A DNA stretch of 64,000 bases from Demequina sp. NBRC 110052. GTDB taxonomy: Bacteria > Actinomycetota > Actinomycetes > Actinomycetales > Demequinaceae. Within the stretch, counting starts at the first letter, position 1. The number at the start of each line of letters is the position of its first letter. The position numbers and the translations under genes are program-made. Location: NCBI RefSeq assembly GCF_002090075.1, contig NZ_BBRI01000003.1, positions 672,103-736,102 of the forward strand. The letters run 5' to 3'. The notes beneath the pieces were generated by a model that did not search any database, had not been told where the DNA came from, and saw only the letters and a program-made list of their open reading frames with translations. Below are positions 8,666 through 17,612 of the stretch, in pieces.

Positions 8666-9526
8666 TCACATCATCGCGAGGCGATCAGGATCGATGAGGG
8701 ACTCGAGCAGAGGCAGCACGCCGTCCTCGTCCACCGACCCGAGCACCTGCTGGGCCACCTCGCGCACCGCGTCGGGGGCGTTGCCCATCGCGGCCGACGT
8801 GCCCGCCCACCGCAGCATGTCCACGTCGTTGTAGCCGTCGCCCACGGCGACCGTGTGGTCGGGATAGACGCCGAGCTGGCGCCGCAGGCTCTCGAGCGCG
8901 GAGGCCTTGGACACGCCCGCAGGCGTGAGGTCGAGCCAGGCGGAGTAGCCGACGGCGTACGTCACATCGCTGAGACCGATCTGCCTCACGAGTGCGTCGA
9001 AGTGGCTCACGTCCGCGTCCGGCTTGCGGATGACCACGCGCGTGACCTCGTGCGTCGACAGGTCATCGAAGGAATCCACCACAATCTGCCGGCCGTCAAG
9101 CTCGCCCATGGGGAACTCGCGGTTGACGCGGAAGCCGACCCCCAGGTCCTCGACCGCGAAGAACGCATCGGGCATCTCCTCGCGGATCAGCTCAAGCGCC
9201 GCAGTGGGGTCGAACGTGACCTTCTCGATGATGTCGTAGCCGCCCGGGCTCGCGGGGTTGAGACGCACGGTCACGGCGCCATTCGCGCACACCGCCCAGC
9301 CACGCCGGATCCCCAGGCGCTCCGCCACGGGCATGGTGCCGATGATCGTGCGTCCCGTGGCGAGCACCACGTGCGTGCGGCACATGCGCACCTTCTCGAC
9401 CGCCTCGACCACCGCGTCGGAGATGGATCCGCCCCAGTGCATGAGCGTGCCGTCGATGTCGAGTCCGACCAGGCGCCAGTCGTCCGAGGTGAGCGGCGGG
9501 CGCATCTGGGAGGGGTCGAGGCTCAT
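8666..9526 (-). CDS. Cof-type HAD-superfamily phosphatase
   Basis: Cytosolic sugar-phosphate or nucleotide phosphatase of the HAD IIB (Cof) class, 286 residues. Motif I is LDIDGTL near residue 23 with both catalytic aspartates, motif II lies in VVLATGRT, and motif IV is AVGDGYNDVDML near residue 222, where the aspartates bind magnesium. The cap between motifs II and IV fits type IIB. The start is the ATG at 9526, set by a TAAGGT hexamer 6 bases upstream. Substrate is unknown; the family is often broad. Confidence 0.88.
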   Translation of the reverse strand: MSLDPSQMRPPLTSDDWRLVGLDIDGTLMHWGGSISDAVVEAVEKVRMCRTHVVLATGRTIIGTMPVAERLGIRRGWAVCANGAVTVRLNPASPGGYDIIEKVTFDPTAALELIREEMPDAFFAVEDLGVGFRVNREFPMGELDGRQIVVDSFDDLSTHEVTRVVIRKPDADVSHFDALVRQIGLSDVTYAVGYSAWLDLTPAGVSKASALESLRRQLGVYPDHTVAVGDGYNDVDMLRWAGTSAAMGNAPDAVREVAQQVLGSVDEDGVLPLLESLIDPDRLAMM

Positions 9527-9532
9527 GGCGGC

Positions 9533-9538
9533 ACCTTA
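9533..9538 (-). promoter_or_regulatory. -10 element, leaderless start of HAD gene
   Basis: TAAGGT on the minus strand, 6 bases before ATG 9526, without a ribosome binding site. Confidence 0.6.
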
Positions 9539-9579
9539 CGCGACGAGCGTGACGCGGAGGTGAACCCACGCATCAGGCC

Positions 9580-9597
9580 CGCCCGACGCGTCGGGCG
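9580..9597. repeat. Perfect 18-bp palindrome after serS
   Basis: CGCCCGACGCGTCGGGCG is fully self-complementary, in the 106-base gap between serS and the HAD gene. It may terminate serS or bind a dimeric regulator. It shares the CCCGAC/GTCGGG core with other intergenic elements in this window. Confidence 0.5.
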
Positions 9598-9632
9598 CCT
9601 GCCGCAGCGCCCTCGCCACCGCTGCATCCCGG

Positions 9633-10907
9633 TCAGGCGAGGGGCTCGAGCCGATCCACGCCGCCCAGGTAGGGACGCAGGACCTCGGGCACGTAGACGG
9701 AGCCGTCGGCCTGCTGGTGGTTCTCGAGGAGCGCGACGAGCCAGCGCGTGGTGCCGATCGTGCCGTTGACGGTCGCGACGGGCTCGCTCGCACCGCCCTC
9801 ACGCTTCTCGCGGATCTTGAGGCGGCGCGCCTGATACGTGGTGCAGTTCGACGTGGACGTGACCTCCATCCACCGCTCCTGGCTGGGCAGCCACGCCTCG
9901 CAGTCGAACTTGCGGGCGGCGCTCATGCCCAGGTCGCCCGCCGCGGTGTCGATCACGCGGTAGGGAAGCTCGAGCGCCTGCAGCATGGCCTCCTCGGCGG
10001 CGAGGAAACGGGCGTGCTCCTCGGCCGCGTCCTCGGGGCGCACGTATGCGAACATCTCCACCTTGTGGAACTGGTGCACGCGGATGATGCCGCGCGTGTC
10101 ACGGCCCGCCGAACCGGCCTCACGCCGGTAGCACGCGCTCCAGCCGGCGTAGCGAAGCCCGCCCTGCTCGAGGTCGAGAATCTCGTCCGTGTGATAGCCC
10201 GCGAGCGCCACCTCGGACGTGCCCGTGAGGTACAGGTCGTCGCGCTCGAGGTAGTAGATCTCGTCGGCGTGCTTGCCGAGGAAGCCGGTGCCGCTCATCA
10301 CCTCAGGCCGCACGAGCGTGGGCGTGATCATGGGCGAGAAGCCGTGGTCGATCGCCGTCGCCATGGCGGCATTGAGGATCGCGAGCTCGAGGCGCGCGCC
10401 GATGCCCGTGAGGAAGTAGAAGCGCGCGCCGGAGACCTTCGCGCCGCGCTCCATGTCAATCGCCTTGAGCCCCTCGCCGATCGCCAGGTGGTCCTGGACC
10501 TCGACGCCCTCGGCCGCGAAGTCGCGCGGGCTGCCCACGTGGCGCAGAACGGCGAAGTCCTCGTCGCCGCCTGCAGGCACGCCCGGCTCGGGGATGTTGC
10601 CGAGCAACCGCGCAAGCTCGACGGACCGAGCCGCCGCCGCGTCGGACTGAGCCTGGAGCTCCTTGACCCTCGCCGCGAGCTCCTTGGTGCGCGCGAGCAG
10701 CTCCTGCTTCTCCTCGCCCTGCGCCTGCGCCACCAGCTTGCCGAGCGACTTCTGCTCCGCGCGGGCGGACTCGAACTCCTGCTGGGCCGCACGCCCGGCG
10801 GCGTCCGCCTCGAGCACCTGGTCCACGATCGCCGGGTCGTCGCCACGGGAGACCTGCGACTGTCGGACCAGGTCGGGCTCGGCACGCAGCAGCTTGAGGT
10901 CGATCAT
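9633..10907 (-). CDS. serS: Seryl-tRNA synthetase
   Basis: Charges tRNA-Ser with serine in the cytosol. The 424-residue protein has the N-terminal coiled-coil arm (about 30-105, rich in Glu, Gln and Ala) that contacts the long variable arm of tRNA-Ser. The class II core follows: [12 protein letters not shown] near 235, motif 2 in [15 protein letters not shown] near 265 and motif 3 in [13 protein letters not shown] near 395. The length matches bacterial SerRS. It is divergent from the lipid kinase gene, with only 37 bases between starts. A TAGACT hexamer 7 bases before the ATG indicates a leaderless mRNA. Confidence 0.97.
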   Translation of the reverse strand: MIDLKLLRAEPDLVRQSQVSRGDDPAIVDQVLEADAAGRAAQQEFESARAEQKSLGKLVAQAQGEEKQELLARTKELAARVKELQAQSDAAAARSVELARLLGNIPEPGVPAGGDEDFAVLRHVGSPRDFAAEGVEVQDHLAIGEGLKAIDMERGAKVSGARFYFLTGIGARLELAILNAAMATAIDHGFSPMITPTLVRPEVMSGTGFLGKHADEIYYLERDDLYLTGTSEVALAGYHTDEILDLEQGGLRYAGWSACYRREAGSAGRDTRGIIRVHQFHKVEMFAYVRPEDAAEEHARFLAAEEAMLQALELPYRVIDTAAGDLGMSAARKFDCEAWLPSQERWMEVTSTSNCTTYQARRLKIREKREGGASEPVATVNGTIGTTRWLVALLENHQQADGSVYVPEVLRPYLGGVDRLEPLA

Positions 10908-10914
10908 GCTGGTG

Positions 10915-10938
10915 AGTCTATCTGCGCCGCCGTAGGCT
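10915..10938. promoter_or_regulatory. Overlapping divergent promoters for serS and lipid kinase
   Basis: Within the 37-base gap, the minus-strand -10 TAGACT (10915-10920) lies 7 bases from the serS ATG, and the plus-strand -10 TAGGCT (10933-10938) lies 6 bases from the lipid-kinase ATG. Each promoter's -35 region must overlap the other promoter. Confidence 0.6.
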
Positions 10939-10944
10939 CAGGCT

Positions 10945-12198
10945 ATGTGGCCGCTCACCCTCTCGATCGTCGCCGTGCTGCTGGCCGCCGCCGCACTGTC
11001 GCTCACCATCTCCATCACGCGCCGCATCGGCTCGCGTGATCCGGTCGCGGTGCCGCGGATCTGGCGCCGCGTCCTGCGCATCCAGCCCACGCCCCCGCAG
11101 ACCGGCTTCGGTGCCGCGCGCGCGGGCCACGAGCGCGTCGCCTTCATCGCCAACCCGACCAAGGCGGGCATCGAGGAGCTGCGCGAGCAGGCGATGCGCG
11201 CGTGCGCGATCCGCTACCTGCCGCAGCCCATGTGGTTCTACACGACGGCCGACGACCCCGGCATCGGACAGGCGCAGGCCGCGCTCGAGCAGGGCGCCGA
11301 CGTCGTGGTCGCCGTGGGCGGCGACGGCACCGTGCGGGCTGTCGCCCAGTCCCTCGCGGGCTCCGGCACTCCCATGGGCATCATCCCCATGGGGACGGGC
11401 AACCTCTTCGCACGCAACCTCGACCTCTCGCTGGGCGACACCCAGACGCTGCTGCGCACCGTGCTCGAGGGCGAGGAGCGCACTGTCGACGTGGGCTGGC
11501 TCGACCTCGAACGCGCCTTCCCCGGGCACGGCGAGGACGGCCGTCACCTGTTCCTCGTCATCGCGGGCGCAGGCTTTGACGCGGAGATGGTCGCGGGCGC
11601 CGACGAGAGCCTCAAGAAGCGGCTCGGCTGGTTCGCGTACTTCTTCGCGGCGATCGCGCACCTGGGGGAGAAGCGCATGCACGCGCGCGTGTCCGTCGAC
11701 GGCGGCGAGGAGGTCGAGGGGCACATGCGAACCGTCCTCATGGCCAACATCGGCACCCTGCCGGGCGGCATCAAGCTCATCCCCGAGGCGACTATGGACG
11801 ACGGCAGCCTCGACATCGCGACGCTCGACGCACGCGGCGGTGTGGTCGGCTGGACCGAGCTGTTCGGCCAGGTCGTCGCGCAGGGCGCCGGCATCAAGGA
11901 CACGCGACTGCTGCGCATCCTCAAGACCTCCCGCATCGACCACGTGCGCGGCAAGGAGTTCGACATCCGCATGGACCAGCCGCAGAAGGTCCAGGTCGAC
12001 GGCGAGTCGCTGGGCCGCGCCTCGCGCGTGCACGCGTTCGTGCAGCCCGCGGCCCTGACGCTCAGGGTGCCGCAAGGCTCGGCGCCCCCGCGCACGGACA
12101 CGCCCGACGCGGAGGTCACCTCGGGAGAGGAAGCGGCGGACGATCTCGGGGCGGGACCGGACGCCGACGGGACCCAGGCTGCCGAGGCGGACGACTAG
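10945..12198 (+). CDS. Diacylglycerol-kinase-family lipid kinase
   Basis: Membrane-associated lipid kinase of the DAGK/YegS/BmrU family, 417 residues. It begins with one membrane helix (about 3-27), then the catalytic domain with RVAFIANPTKAG near 65 and the nucleotide-binding VVAVGGDGTVRAV near 122 (GGDGT motif), followed by GIIPMGTGNLFARNLDL. The usual C-terminal beta-sandwich ends near 370, followed by an acidic low-complexity tail. The substrate is probably diacylglycerol or a related lipid, inferred from the family. The gene is leaderless by its -10 spacing and ends in a CTAG tetranucleotide shared with the converging gene. Confidence 0.88.
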   Translation: MWPLTLSIVAVLLAAAALSLTISITRRIGSRDPVAVPRIWRRVLRIQPTPPQTGFGAARAGHERVAFIANPTKAGIEELREQAMRACAIRYLPQPMWFYTTADDPGIGQAQAALEQGADVVVAVGGDGTVRAVAQSLAGSGTPMGIIPMGTGNLFARNLDLSLGDTQTLLRTVLEGEERTVDVGWLDLERAFPGHGEDGRHLFLVIAGAGFDAEMVAGADESLKKRLGWFAYFFAAIAHLGEKRMHARVSVDGGEEVEGHMRTVLMANIGTLPGGIKLIPEATMDDGSLDIATLDARGGVVGWTELFGQVVAQGAGIKDTRLLRILKTSRIDHVRGKEFDIRMDQPQKVQVDGESLGRASRVHAFVQPAALTLRVPQGSAPPRTDTPDAEVTSGEEAADDLGAGPDADGTQAAEADD

Positions 12199-13262
12199 GG
12201 ACGACGCTCGGGGCGCGCGAGCCAGCGCCCATGCGCGTGCGCGCTCGCCACGACCGTGCCCTCGCGCTGCGACGCTCCCAGCGTGAGACGCGGATACGGC
12301 GAGCCCGACCACGGCTCCATGCCGATCCTCACGAGCGGCCTCTCGCGCTCGGCGGCGACGCAGACCGCGTCGAGCTCCGCCCGCTGCGCCTCGCTCAACT
12401 GATACGCCATGACCGTGTGAACGATCGCGACGGGCCCAGGAGGCAGCCCGTCAAGCACGTGGGGAAGGTGGTGCGTGGCGTCGCCCGCGACCATCGTGAC
12501 AGGAGTCTCGCGGCGTATCTCCAGCGCCGCGCGCAAGGTCGCGAGGCGATCCTCATGCTCGGGCCACACGAGCGCCTCGAGCCATGCCGCGCTCGCAGGA
12601 TCAGTCGGGTCCACGGGATCGAGGTCGAGGCCGGTGCGTGACGCGATCGAGGGGACCGCGCGCGGAGGCCTGATCCCGTCGCGCAGCTCGCACGCGAGAG
12701 TCAGCTGCGAGGCGCCGCGATCGGACGCGGCGAGTTCCGTCGTCCCCTCGGCCGTCGCATAGCAGTAGTCGAAGCGATCGAGGCACAGGTTCAGCCCTGC
12801 GGACGCACCAATGTCGATCAGATGCACCGGCTCGCCCCACGCCTCCGCAGCGGCCGCGAGCCACGGCAGCACGGCCGCGGCACGGCTCGCCTCGTTCGTC
12901 TGGGTCCGGCGCGTGCGGCCCACCTCGAGCAGCGCGTCCGCGTGCGCGAGCACGTAATCACGGAACGCGACGAACGCCGCGTCGTCCGGCCTGCGCGCGT
13001 CGCCGCCCACGAGATGCGGATACCAGGCCGCGAGCGCGTCGTCCTCACCCAGGCGCAGCTTGACGCCTCCCAGCAGCAGGTTCATGGGCGGGGTGCGCGG
13101 GATCTGAGCCACGAGCGCGAGCAGCTCCGGGTCGGCGGCGACGCGGCGCGCGAGGAACGCGTAGAGCGGGGAGTCCGCGGCCGTCTCGGCCCACCGGCGC
13201 ACCCCGCGCGCGAGGCCCTCGAGATCCCCGCGACCTGCCGCCACACCGTACGCGTCGCTCAC
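12195..13262 (-). CDS. DUF2332-family protein
   Basis: A 355-residue protein of the DUF2332 family, common in actinobacteria and of unknown function. The pattern LIDIGASAGLNLCLDRFDY near residue 140 resembles a methyltransferase-type glycine motif, and VHTVMAYQL lies near 300, so an SAM-dependent fold is possible but unproven. I choose the GTG at 13262 because TAGCGT ends 7 bases upstream, matching the leaderless spacing seen elsewhere here. An ATG at 13304 would extend it by 14 residues through a repeated intergenic motif. Its stop codon overlaps that of the lipid kinase (CTAG). Confidence 0.75.
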   Translation of the reverse strand: MSDAYGVAAGRGDLEGLARGVRRWAETAADSPLYAFLARRVAADPELLALVAQIPRTPPMNLLLGGVKLRLGEDDALAAWYPHLVGGDARRPDDAAFVAFRDYVLAHADALLEVGRTRRTQTNEASRAAAVLPWLAAAAEAWGEPVHLIDIGASAGLNLCLDRFDYCYATAEGTTELAASDRGASQLTLACELRDGIRPPRAVPSIASRTGLDLDPVDPTDPASAAWLEALVWPEHEDRLATLRAALEIRRETPVTMVAGDATHHLPHVLDGLPPGPVAIVHTVMAYQLSEAQRAELDAVCVAAERERPLVRIGMEPWSGSPYPRLTLGASQREGTVVASAHAHGRWLARPERRP

Positions 13263-13269
13263 GCACGCG

Positions 13270-13275
13270 ACGCTA
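13270..13275 (-). promoter_or_regulatory. -10 element, leaderless start of DUF2332 gene
   Basis: TAGCGT on the minus strand, 7 bases before GTG 13262. Confidence 0.5.
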
Positions 13276-13331
13276 GCGCAGGACCCGGCCGCAGCGTCGG
13301 GCATGCGCGCCCCGCCGGCGCCCGTTCTGTC

Positions 13332-13337
13332 TAGGCT
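13332..13337 (+). promoter_or_regulatory. -10 element, leaderless start of uridylyltransferase gene
   Basis: TAGGCT, 7 bases before ATG 13345, with no Shine-Dalgarno sequence. Confidence 0.6.
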
Positions 13338-13344
13338 GAGACCC

Positions 13345-14748
13345 ATGAGCGATGCACCAGGACTTGCTGCGGCCCAGGCCAAGATGCGGGAGGCCGGCGT
13401 GAGCCAGGCCGCCATCGACGTGTTCTCCCACTACTACGGCGAGCTCGAGGCCGGCGCGACCGGGCTCATCCTCGAGGACACCATCACGCCGCTCACCGAT
13501 CCCGCCACCCTCGCGGACGCCCAGGTGCCCGACGAGGTCGCGCGCGAGGCGCTCGCGAAGACCGCGATCATCAAGCTCAACGGCGGCCTCGGCACGTCCA
13601 TGGGCATGGACAGGGCGAAGTCCCTACTGCCGGTCCGCGACGGCGCCAGCTTCCTCGACCTCATCGCCGGGCAGATCCTCAGGACCCGCGAGGCGACCGG
13701 CGCCCCGCTGCCGCTCGTGCTCATGAACAGCTTCCGCACGCGCGACGACTCGCTCGAGGCGCTGTCCGCACACGCCGACCTCGCGGTGGACGGGCTGCCC
13801 CTGGACTTCCTCCAGAACAAGGAGCCCAAGCTGCTCGTGGACGGCCTCGAGCCCGTCGAGTGGCCGCAGGATCCCGAGCTCGAATGGTGCCCGCCAGGCC
13901 ACGGCGACATCTACACCGCCATCCTCGCCTCGGGTGTCCTCGACGCCCTGCTGGACGCCGGCTTCCGGTACGCGTGCGTGTCCAACGCCGACAACCTCGG
14001 CGCCGTGCCCAGCGCGACCCTCGCAGGCTGGTTCGCCGCGTCGGGAGCGCCATACGCCGCCGAGCTGTGCCCCCGCACCGCGATGGACCGCAAGGGCGGT
14101 CACCTCGCAGTCCGCAAGTCCGACGGCCAGCTGATCCTGCGCGACACCGCGCAGACCGCCGAGGACGAGATGCACTTCTTCACCGACGAGTTCCACCACC
14201 CGTTCTTCCACACCAACAACCTGTGGTGGGACCTCGAGAAGCTCAAGGTGGCGCTGACGGAGCGCGGCGCGGTGCTGGGGCTGCCGCTGATCCGCAACGT
14301 CAAGCACGTCGACCCCACCGACAAGGAGTCGCCCGAGGTCTTCCAGATCGAGACCGCCATGGGCGCCGCGATCGAGGTCTTCGAGGGCGCCACCGCCATC
14401 GTCGTGGGACGCGACCGCTTCCTGCCCGTCAAGACGACCAACGAGCTGCTGCTGCTGCGCTCGGACGCCTACACGCTCGACGAGGACGGCGCACTGCGTC
14501 TCGCGGTGAGGAAGGCCCCAACCATCCAGCTCGACCCCGACTTCTACAAGACGGTGCAGGACTTCGATCGCCGGTTCCCGCACGGCGCGCCCTCGCTCAA
14601 GGAGGCCTCGTCGCTCACGGTGAACGGCGACTGGACCTTCGGTGCGAACGTCGTGGTGCGTGGCACCGTCGTGCTCGAGGACGACAACGGCGAGCCCAAC
14701 CGCGTGCCCGATGGCGCCGTGCTCGAGGGCGGTATCACCGAGGGCTGA
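13345..14748 (+). CDS. UTP-glucose-1-phosphate uridylyltransferase (UGP family)
   Basis: Makes UDP-glucose from UTP and glucose 1-phosphate in the cytosol, feeding cell-envelope glycan synthesis including UDP-galactose and UDP-glucuronate. The 467-residue protein belongs to the eukaryotic-type UDPGP family rather than the short bacterial GalU. It has the nucleotide-binding LNGGLGTSMGMDRAKSLLPVR (residues 77-97, in two parts LNGGLGTSMG and KSLLPVR), NADNLG near 215 and a C-terminal beta-helix part. A related UDP-sugar or UDP-GlcNAc pyrophosphorylase activity cannot be excluded. The ATG at 13345 is fixed by the -10 element 7 bases upstream. Confidence 0.88.
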   Translation: MSDAPGLAAAQAKMREAGVSQAAIDVFSHYYGELEAGATGLILEDTITPLTDPATLADAQVPDEVAREALAKTAIIKLNGGLGTSMGMDRAKSLLPVRDGASFLDLIAGQILRTREATGAPLPLVLMNSFRTRDDSLEALSAHADLAVDGLPLDFLQNKEPKLLVDGLEPVEWPQDPELEWCPPGHGDIYTAILASGVLDALLDAGFRYACVSNADNLGAVPSATLAGWFAASGAPYAAELCPRTAMDRKGGHLAVRKSDGQLILRDTAQTAEDEMHFFTDEFHHPFFHTNNLWWDLEKLKVALTERGAVLGLPLIRNVKHVDPTDKESPEVFQIETAMGAAIEVFEGATAIVVGRDRFLPVKTTNELLLLRSDAYTLDEDGALRLAVRKAPTIQLDPDFYKTVQDFDRRFPHGAPSLKEASSLTVNGDWTFGANVVVRGTVVLEDDNGEPNRVPDGAVLEGGITEG

Positions 14749-14817
14749 CCTCGCGGCTGCCCAGATAGCGTCGGTCCAGCTAGGGAACAGAGTCGACTGA
14801 GACCTAGGCCGATTCTC

Positions 14818-15141
14818 CTAAGCCAACTCGGACGGGGTGAGAGGCGTGGCGGCAACAGCGACGAGGCCATCACCGGCGGGCTGCCAGCGTTCGTCGTGGC
14901 ACAGATACGAATGCAATGCGGCCTCGTCGCCTTGCGCTGCGACAAAGTTCACCTTGAGGTGCGTGGAGGCACGTGCCACTGCTTGGCTGCGTGCCCACTC
15001 GACGAGTTCGAGCGCGCTGTCGGAAACGACTTTGTGGACGTCCACCCAGGCGTCGCCGGTCCAGAACTCGACGTAGTAGGTGGCGTGGTCACTCTCGGCG
15101 CGGATGTCTCGCTCGTCAACCGTTCCGTGGTCTTGCAGCAT
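14818..15141 (-). CDS. Hypothetical 107-residue cytosolic protein
   Basis: I do not recognise this protein. It is soluble and acidic, with no membrane segment or signal peptide; notable stretches are HATYYVEFWTGDAWVDVHK and LVEWARSQAVARAS. A GGAG 7 bases before the ATG supports the start. It lies 36 bases behind the secreted protein gene on the same strand, so the two are probably cotranscribed. The arrangement, a secreted protein followed by a small cytosolic one, would fit an effector/immunity or regulator pair, but nothing in the sequence proves it. Confidence 0.6.
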   Translation of the reverse strand: MLQDHGTVDERDIRAESDHATYYVEFWTGDAWVDVHKVVSDSALELVEWARSQAVARASTHLKVNFVAAQGDEAALHSYLCHDERWQPAGDGLVAVAATPLTPSELA

Positions 15142-15176
15142 GTCAGGCTCCGGTCGTGAAGGTGTGTTGCGGATCG

Positions 15177-15806
15177 CTAGCGTGCGGAGATTGTCCCTCC
15201 CCAAAGCGTCGCATAGGTTCCCAAAGCGCCTGTTCCCGGCCAGGTGATCCGGTATGTGCCTGACCCTTGCCAGTAGCCAGTGCCTGTGCCGAGGTTCCCC
15301 TGCGTCGGGCAGTACACCGTGCCACGGTCTCCGTTCACCTTCACTGAGGTTGAGCCAGACGAGGTTCGGGTTCGCTGCCAGCTTGTCGCAAAGTACGAGC
15401 GATACATGAAAGTACAGTTCACCTTGACGGTGACGTACGAGTAGCCGCTTCCGGAACAGCCGATCCGCACTTTGTAGATCGCCCCCTTCGCGCCCGTGGA
15501 GTAGTGGGGGCTGTCTGGTCCGGCGGCGCAGATCACCCACGTGCCTCCAGCGGTCAGACTTGTGCGCGCGAGAGAGACAGGATCTGCGTTCAGCAGCGAG
15601 GAGTCGACTTGGTCGGAGTCGAGAATCACGAACTCGCCGTCAGCCAAGTCGGCGAATGGTACTGAATCGCTTGCATCTTCAGGCGGTGCGTCAATATCGC
15701 TACTCTCAGGATCCTGAGCGACATTGGCGGCCGCCACAATGCCAGTGCTCATGGCCAGCGACACCGCCAGCACTGCCGTTGCGAACGCTCGAGTCAACCG
15801 CTTCAT
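15177..15806 (-). CDS. Secreted protein of unknown function
   Basis: A 209-residue exported protein. The N-terminus MKRLTRAFATAVLAVSLAM has two basic residues and a hydrophobic core, with a likely signal peptidase site near AAAN (about residue 28). An acidic linker (about 30-75) follows, then a Gly/Ser/Thr/Tyr-rich domain (about 85-209) with four cysteines that could form two disulfides, suggesting a small beta-sandwich. No enzyme motif or anchor is visible. AGGGGG lies about 10 bases before the ATG. The following gene on the same strand encodes a 107-residue protein. Function unknown. Confidence 0.75.
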   Translation of the reverse strand: MKRLTRAFATAVLAVSLAMSTGIVAAANVAQDPESSDIDAPPEDASDSVPFADLADGEFVILDSDQVDSSLLNADPVSLARTSLTAGGTWVICAAGPDSPHYSTGAKGAIYKVRIGCSGSGYSYVTVKVNCTFMYRSYFATSWQRTRTSSGSTSVKVNGDRGTVYCPTQGNLGTGTGYWQGSGTYRITWPGTGALGTYATLWGGTISAR

Positions 15807-16127
15807 GGATACAACCCCCTTGTTGCAGGCCGAGCCCCACTCTGCTCTGAGGTCCCGATACCCCGCACGGTGTTGCTCACTTTAAGTCCGACATGTCGGT
15901 CATTCCAGGACTTTGCGCCCAGATGCTCAGTCGTGGCGGAACCGAGTGCGAGAGCCAGCAAGCCCACGTGAACGGCCCCGGTGCGGCCTGCAGTCGAGTC
16001 GAGCACGGTGCAGCCGTCGCAAGTGACACGCCTCAGGGGACGGACAGTCCGTCTGATACGACGCGGACCTCACCGTCGTCGCACTCCACGTCGTCATTGC
16101 TTGGGCACAGAAATTGCCCGACAGGCC
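15807..16127. other. 321-base gap with two perfect palindromes
   Basis: No convincing gene. It holds CCGACATGTCGG (15888-15899) and GACGGAC-A-GTCCGTC (16039-16053), both perfect dyads, plus a GGGCA/TGCCC hairpin (16103-16119, 7-base loop) just past the E2 stop. A 67-codon frame overlaps the secreted-protein promoter region but has no family-like sequence. The dyads are candidate operators. Confidence 0.5.
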
Positions 16128-17603
16128 TTACGCCCAGACGAGGCCCTGCGCGGGGTCGTTCATGACGCGACCCACGTCTGCGAGCACGCGCGCGCCCAGC
16201 TCCCCGTCGACGAGACGGTGATCCATGCTCAGCGCGAGCTGCGTGACCCAGCGCACCTGGATCTCGCCCTCGTGCACCCACGGCTGCTGGCGGATGGCGC
16301 CGAACGCGAGGATTGCGGACTCGCCCGGATTGAGGATCGGTGTGCCAGTGTCGATACCGAGCGGTCCGACATTCGTGATCGTGATCGTGCCGTCCTGCAG
16401 CGCCGCAGGCGTGGTGCGCCCCTCGCGCGCCGCGACCGTGAGGTCCTGCAGCCGCTCCGCGAGGTCGTGCAGCGGCATGCGGTGCGCGTCCTTGATGTTC
16501 GGCACCATGAGACCCCGCGGGGTCGAGGCCGCGATGCCGAGGTTCACGTAGTGCTTGTAGACGATCTCCTGGCGCTCCTCGTCCCACGAGGCGTTGACCT
16601 CGGGATGACGGCGCACCGCGAGCAGCAGCGCCTTGGCGACGATGAGCAGCGGCGTGACGCGCACGTCAGCGAACTCGCGATCGGCCTTGAGGCGCGCGAC
16701 GAGATTCATCGTCTCCGTGACGTCCACGGTGAGGAACACCGTGACGTGCGGCGCGGTGAAAGCCGAGGACACCATCGCCTCGGCAGTGCGCTTGCGCACC
16801 GACTTCACCGGCACACGCGTGGCGCGACCGTCGCGGGTCATCGTGCCCTGCGCAAGCCACGGCTGGTCATCGCCCGGATACAGCGCGAGCTCTCGCGGGC
16901 TGTGTGCCTTGGAGGCCGACTCGACGTCCTCGCGCGTGACGAGACCCCCGGGCCCTGAAGGCGTCACCGTCGTGAGGTCGACGCCGAGTTCCTTGGCGAG
17001 CTTGCGCACCGGCGGCTTCGCGAGCACCGGGTAGTCGCTGTCGCCCTCGCCGCCGATCGGCTCGAGCGCATCGGACTTGCGAGGGCGGCGGTGCGCTGCC
17101 CCGGCCTTGACTCCGTAACCCACGAGCACCGAACCGGAGCCTTCGTCCGCGGGTGCCTGTGCCGGTGCGGGCGCCTGCGCCCCAGCCGGCTCCTCGACAG
17201 CACGAACCGGATCCGCGGACGACACCCCGGCCGTCGCGGGCTCAGCAACACTGGACGCCCGCGCGTCGGCTCCAGAATGGTTCGCACTGTCCGGAGCGGG
17301 CGCGGCGGGGGCTGCGTCCGTTGCGGTGGGGTCGGCGCCGGGAGCTGCCTCGCCAGCGGGGTCCACGTCGAAGCGCGCGATGTCCGCACCGACCTCGACC
17401 GTGTCGCCCACCTGCGCGAGCAACTCGGTGACGACACCGTCGAACGGGCAGGGAAGCTCGACGAGGGACTTGGCCGTCTCAACCTCGAGCAGCGGCTGGT
17501 TGACCTCGACGGTGTCGCCGACGGCGACGTGCCAGGTGACGATGTCGGCCTCGGTCAGGCCCTCGCCTGCATCGGGCATGCGGAACGTCTCGAAGGTGGG
17601 CAT
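16128..17603 (-). CDS. 2-oxoacid dehydrogenase E2 (dihydrolipoyl acyltransferase)
   Basis: Core acyltransferase of a pyruvate or branched-chain 2-oxoacid dehydrogenase complex. The 491 residues run: one lipoyl domain (1-80) with the modified lysine in ETAKSLVE; a long Ala/Pro/Asp linker; a peripheral-subunit-binding domain near 200-235 (KPPVRKLAKELGVDL); and the catalytic domain with DHRLVDG near the C-terminus. It starts 9 bases after the E1beta stop with GGGGAG before the ATG. A single lipoyl domain and the E1alpha/E1beta arrangement favour the branched-chain (Bkd) type, but pyruvate specificity is possible. No E3 gene is present here. Confidence 0.92.
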   Translation of the reverse strand: MPTFETFRMPDAGEGLTEADIVTWHVAVGDTVEVNQPLLEVETAKSLVELPCPFDGVVTELLAQVGDTVEVGADIARFDVDPAGEAAPGADPTATDAAPAAPAPDSANHSGADARASSVAEPATAGVSSADPVRAVEEPAGAQAPAPAQAPADEGSGSVLVGYGVKAGAAHRRPRKSDALEPIGGEGDSDYPVLAKPPVRKLAKELGVDLTTVTPSGPGGLVTREDVESASKAHSPRELALYPGDDQPWLAQGTMTRDGRATRVPVKSVRKRTAEAMVSSAFTAPHVTVFLTVDVTETMNLVARLKADREFADVRVTPLLIVAKALLLAVRRHPEVNASWDEERQEIVYKHYVNLGIAASTPRGLMVPNIKDAHRMPLHDLAERLQDLTVAAREGRTTPAALQDGTITITNVGPLGIDTGTPILNPGESAILAFGAIRQQPWVHEGEIQVRWVTQLALSMDHRLVDGELGARVLADVGRVMNDPAQGLVWA

Positions 17604-17612
17604 GGCGCTCCC

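Noticed and set aside
15803..16006. 67-codon minus-strand frame upstream of the secreted protein
   Set aside because: No ribosome site or recognisable sequence, and it covers the probable promoter of the secreted-protein gene.
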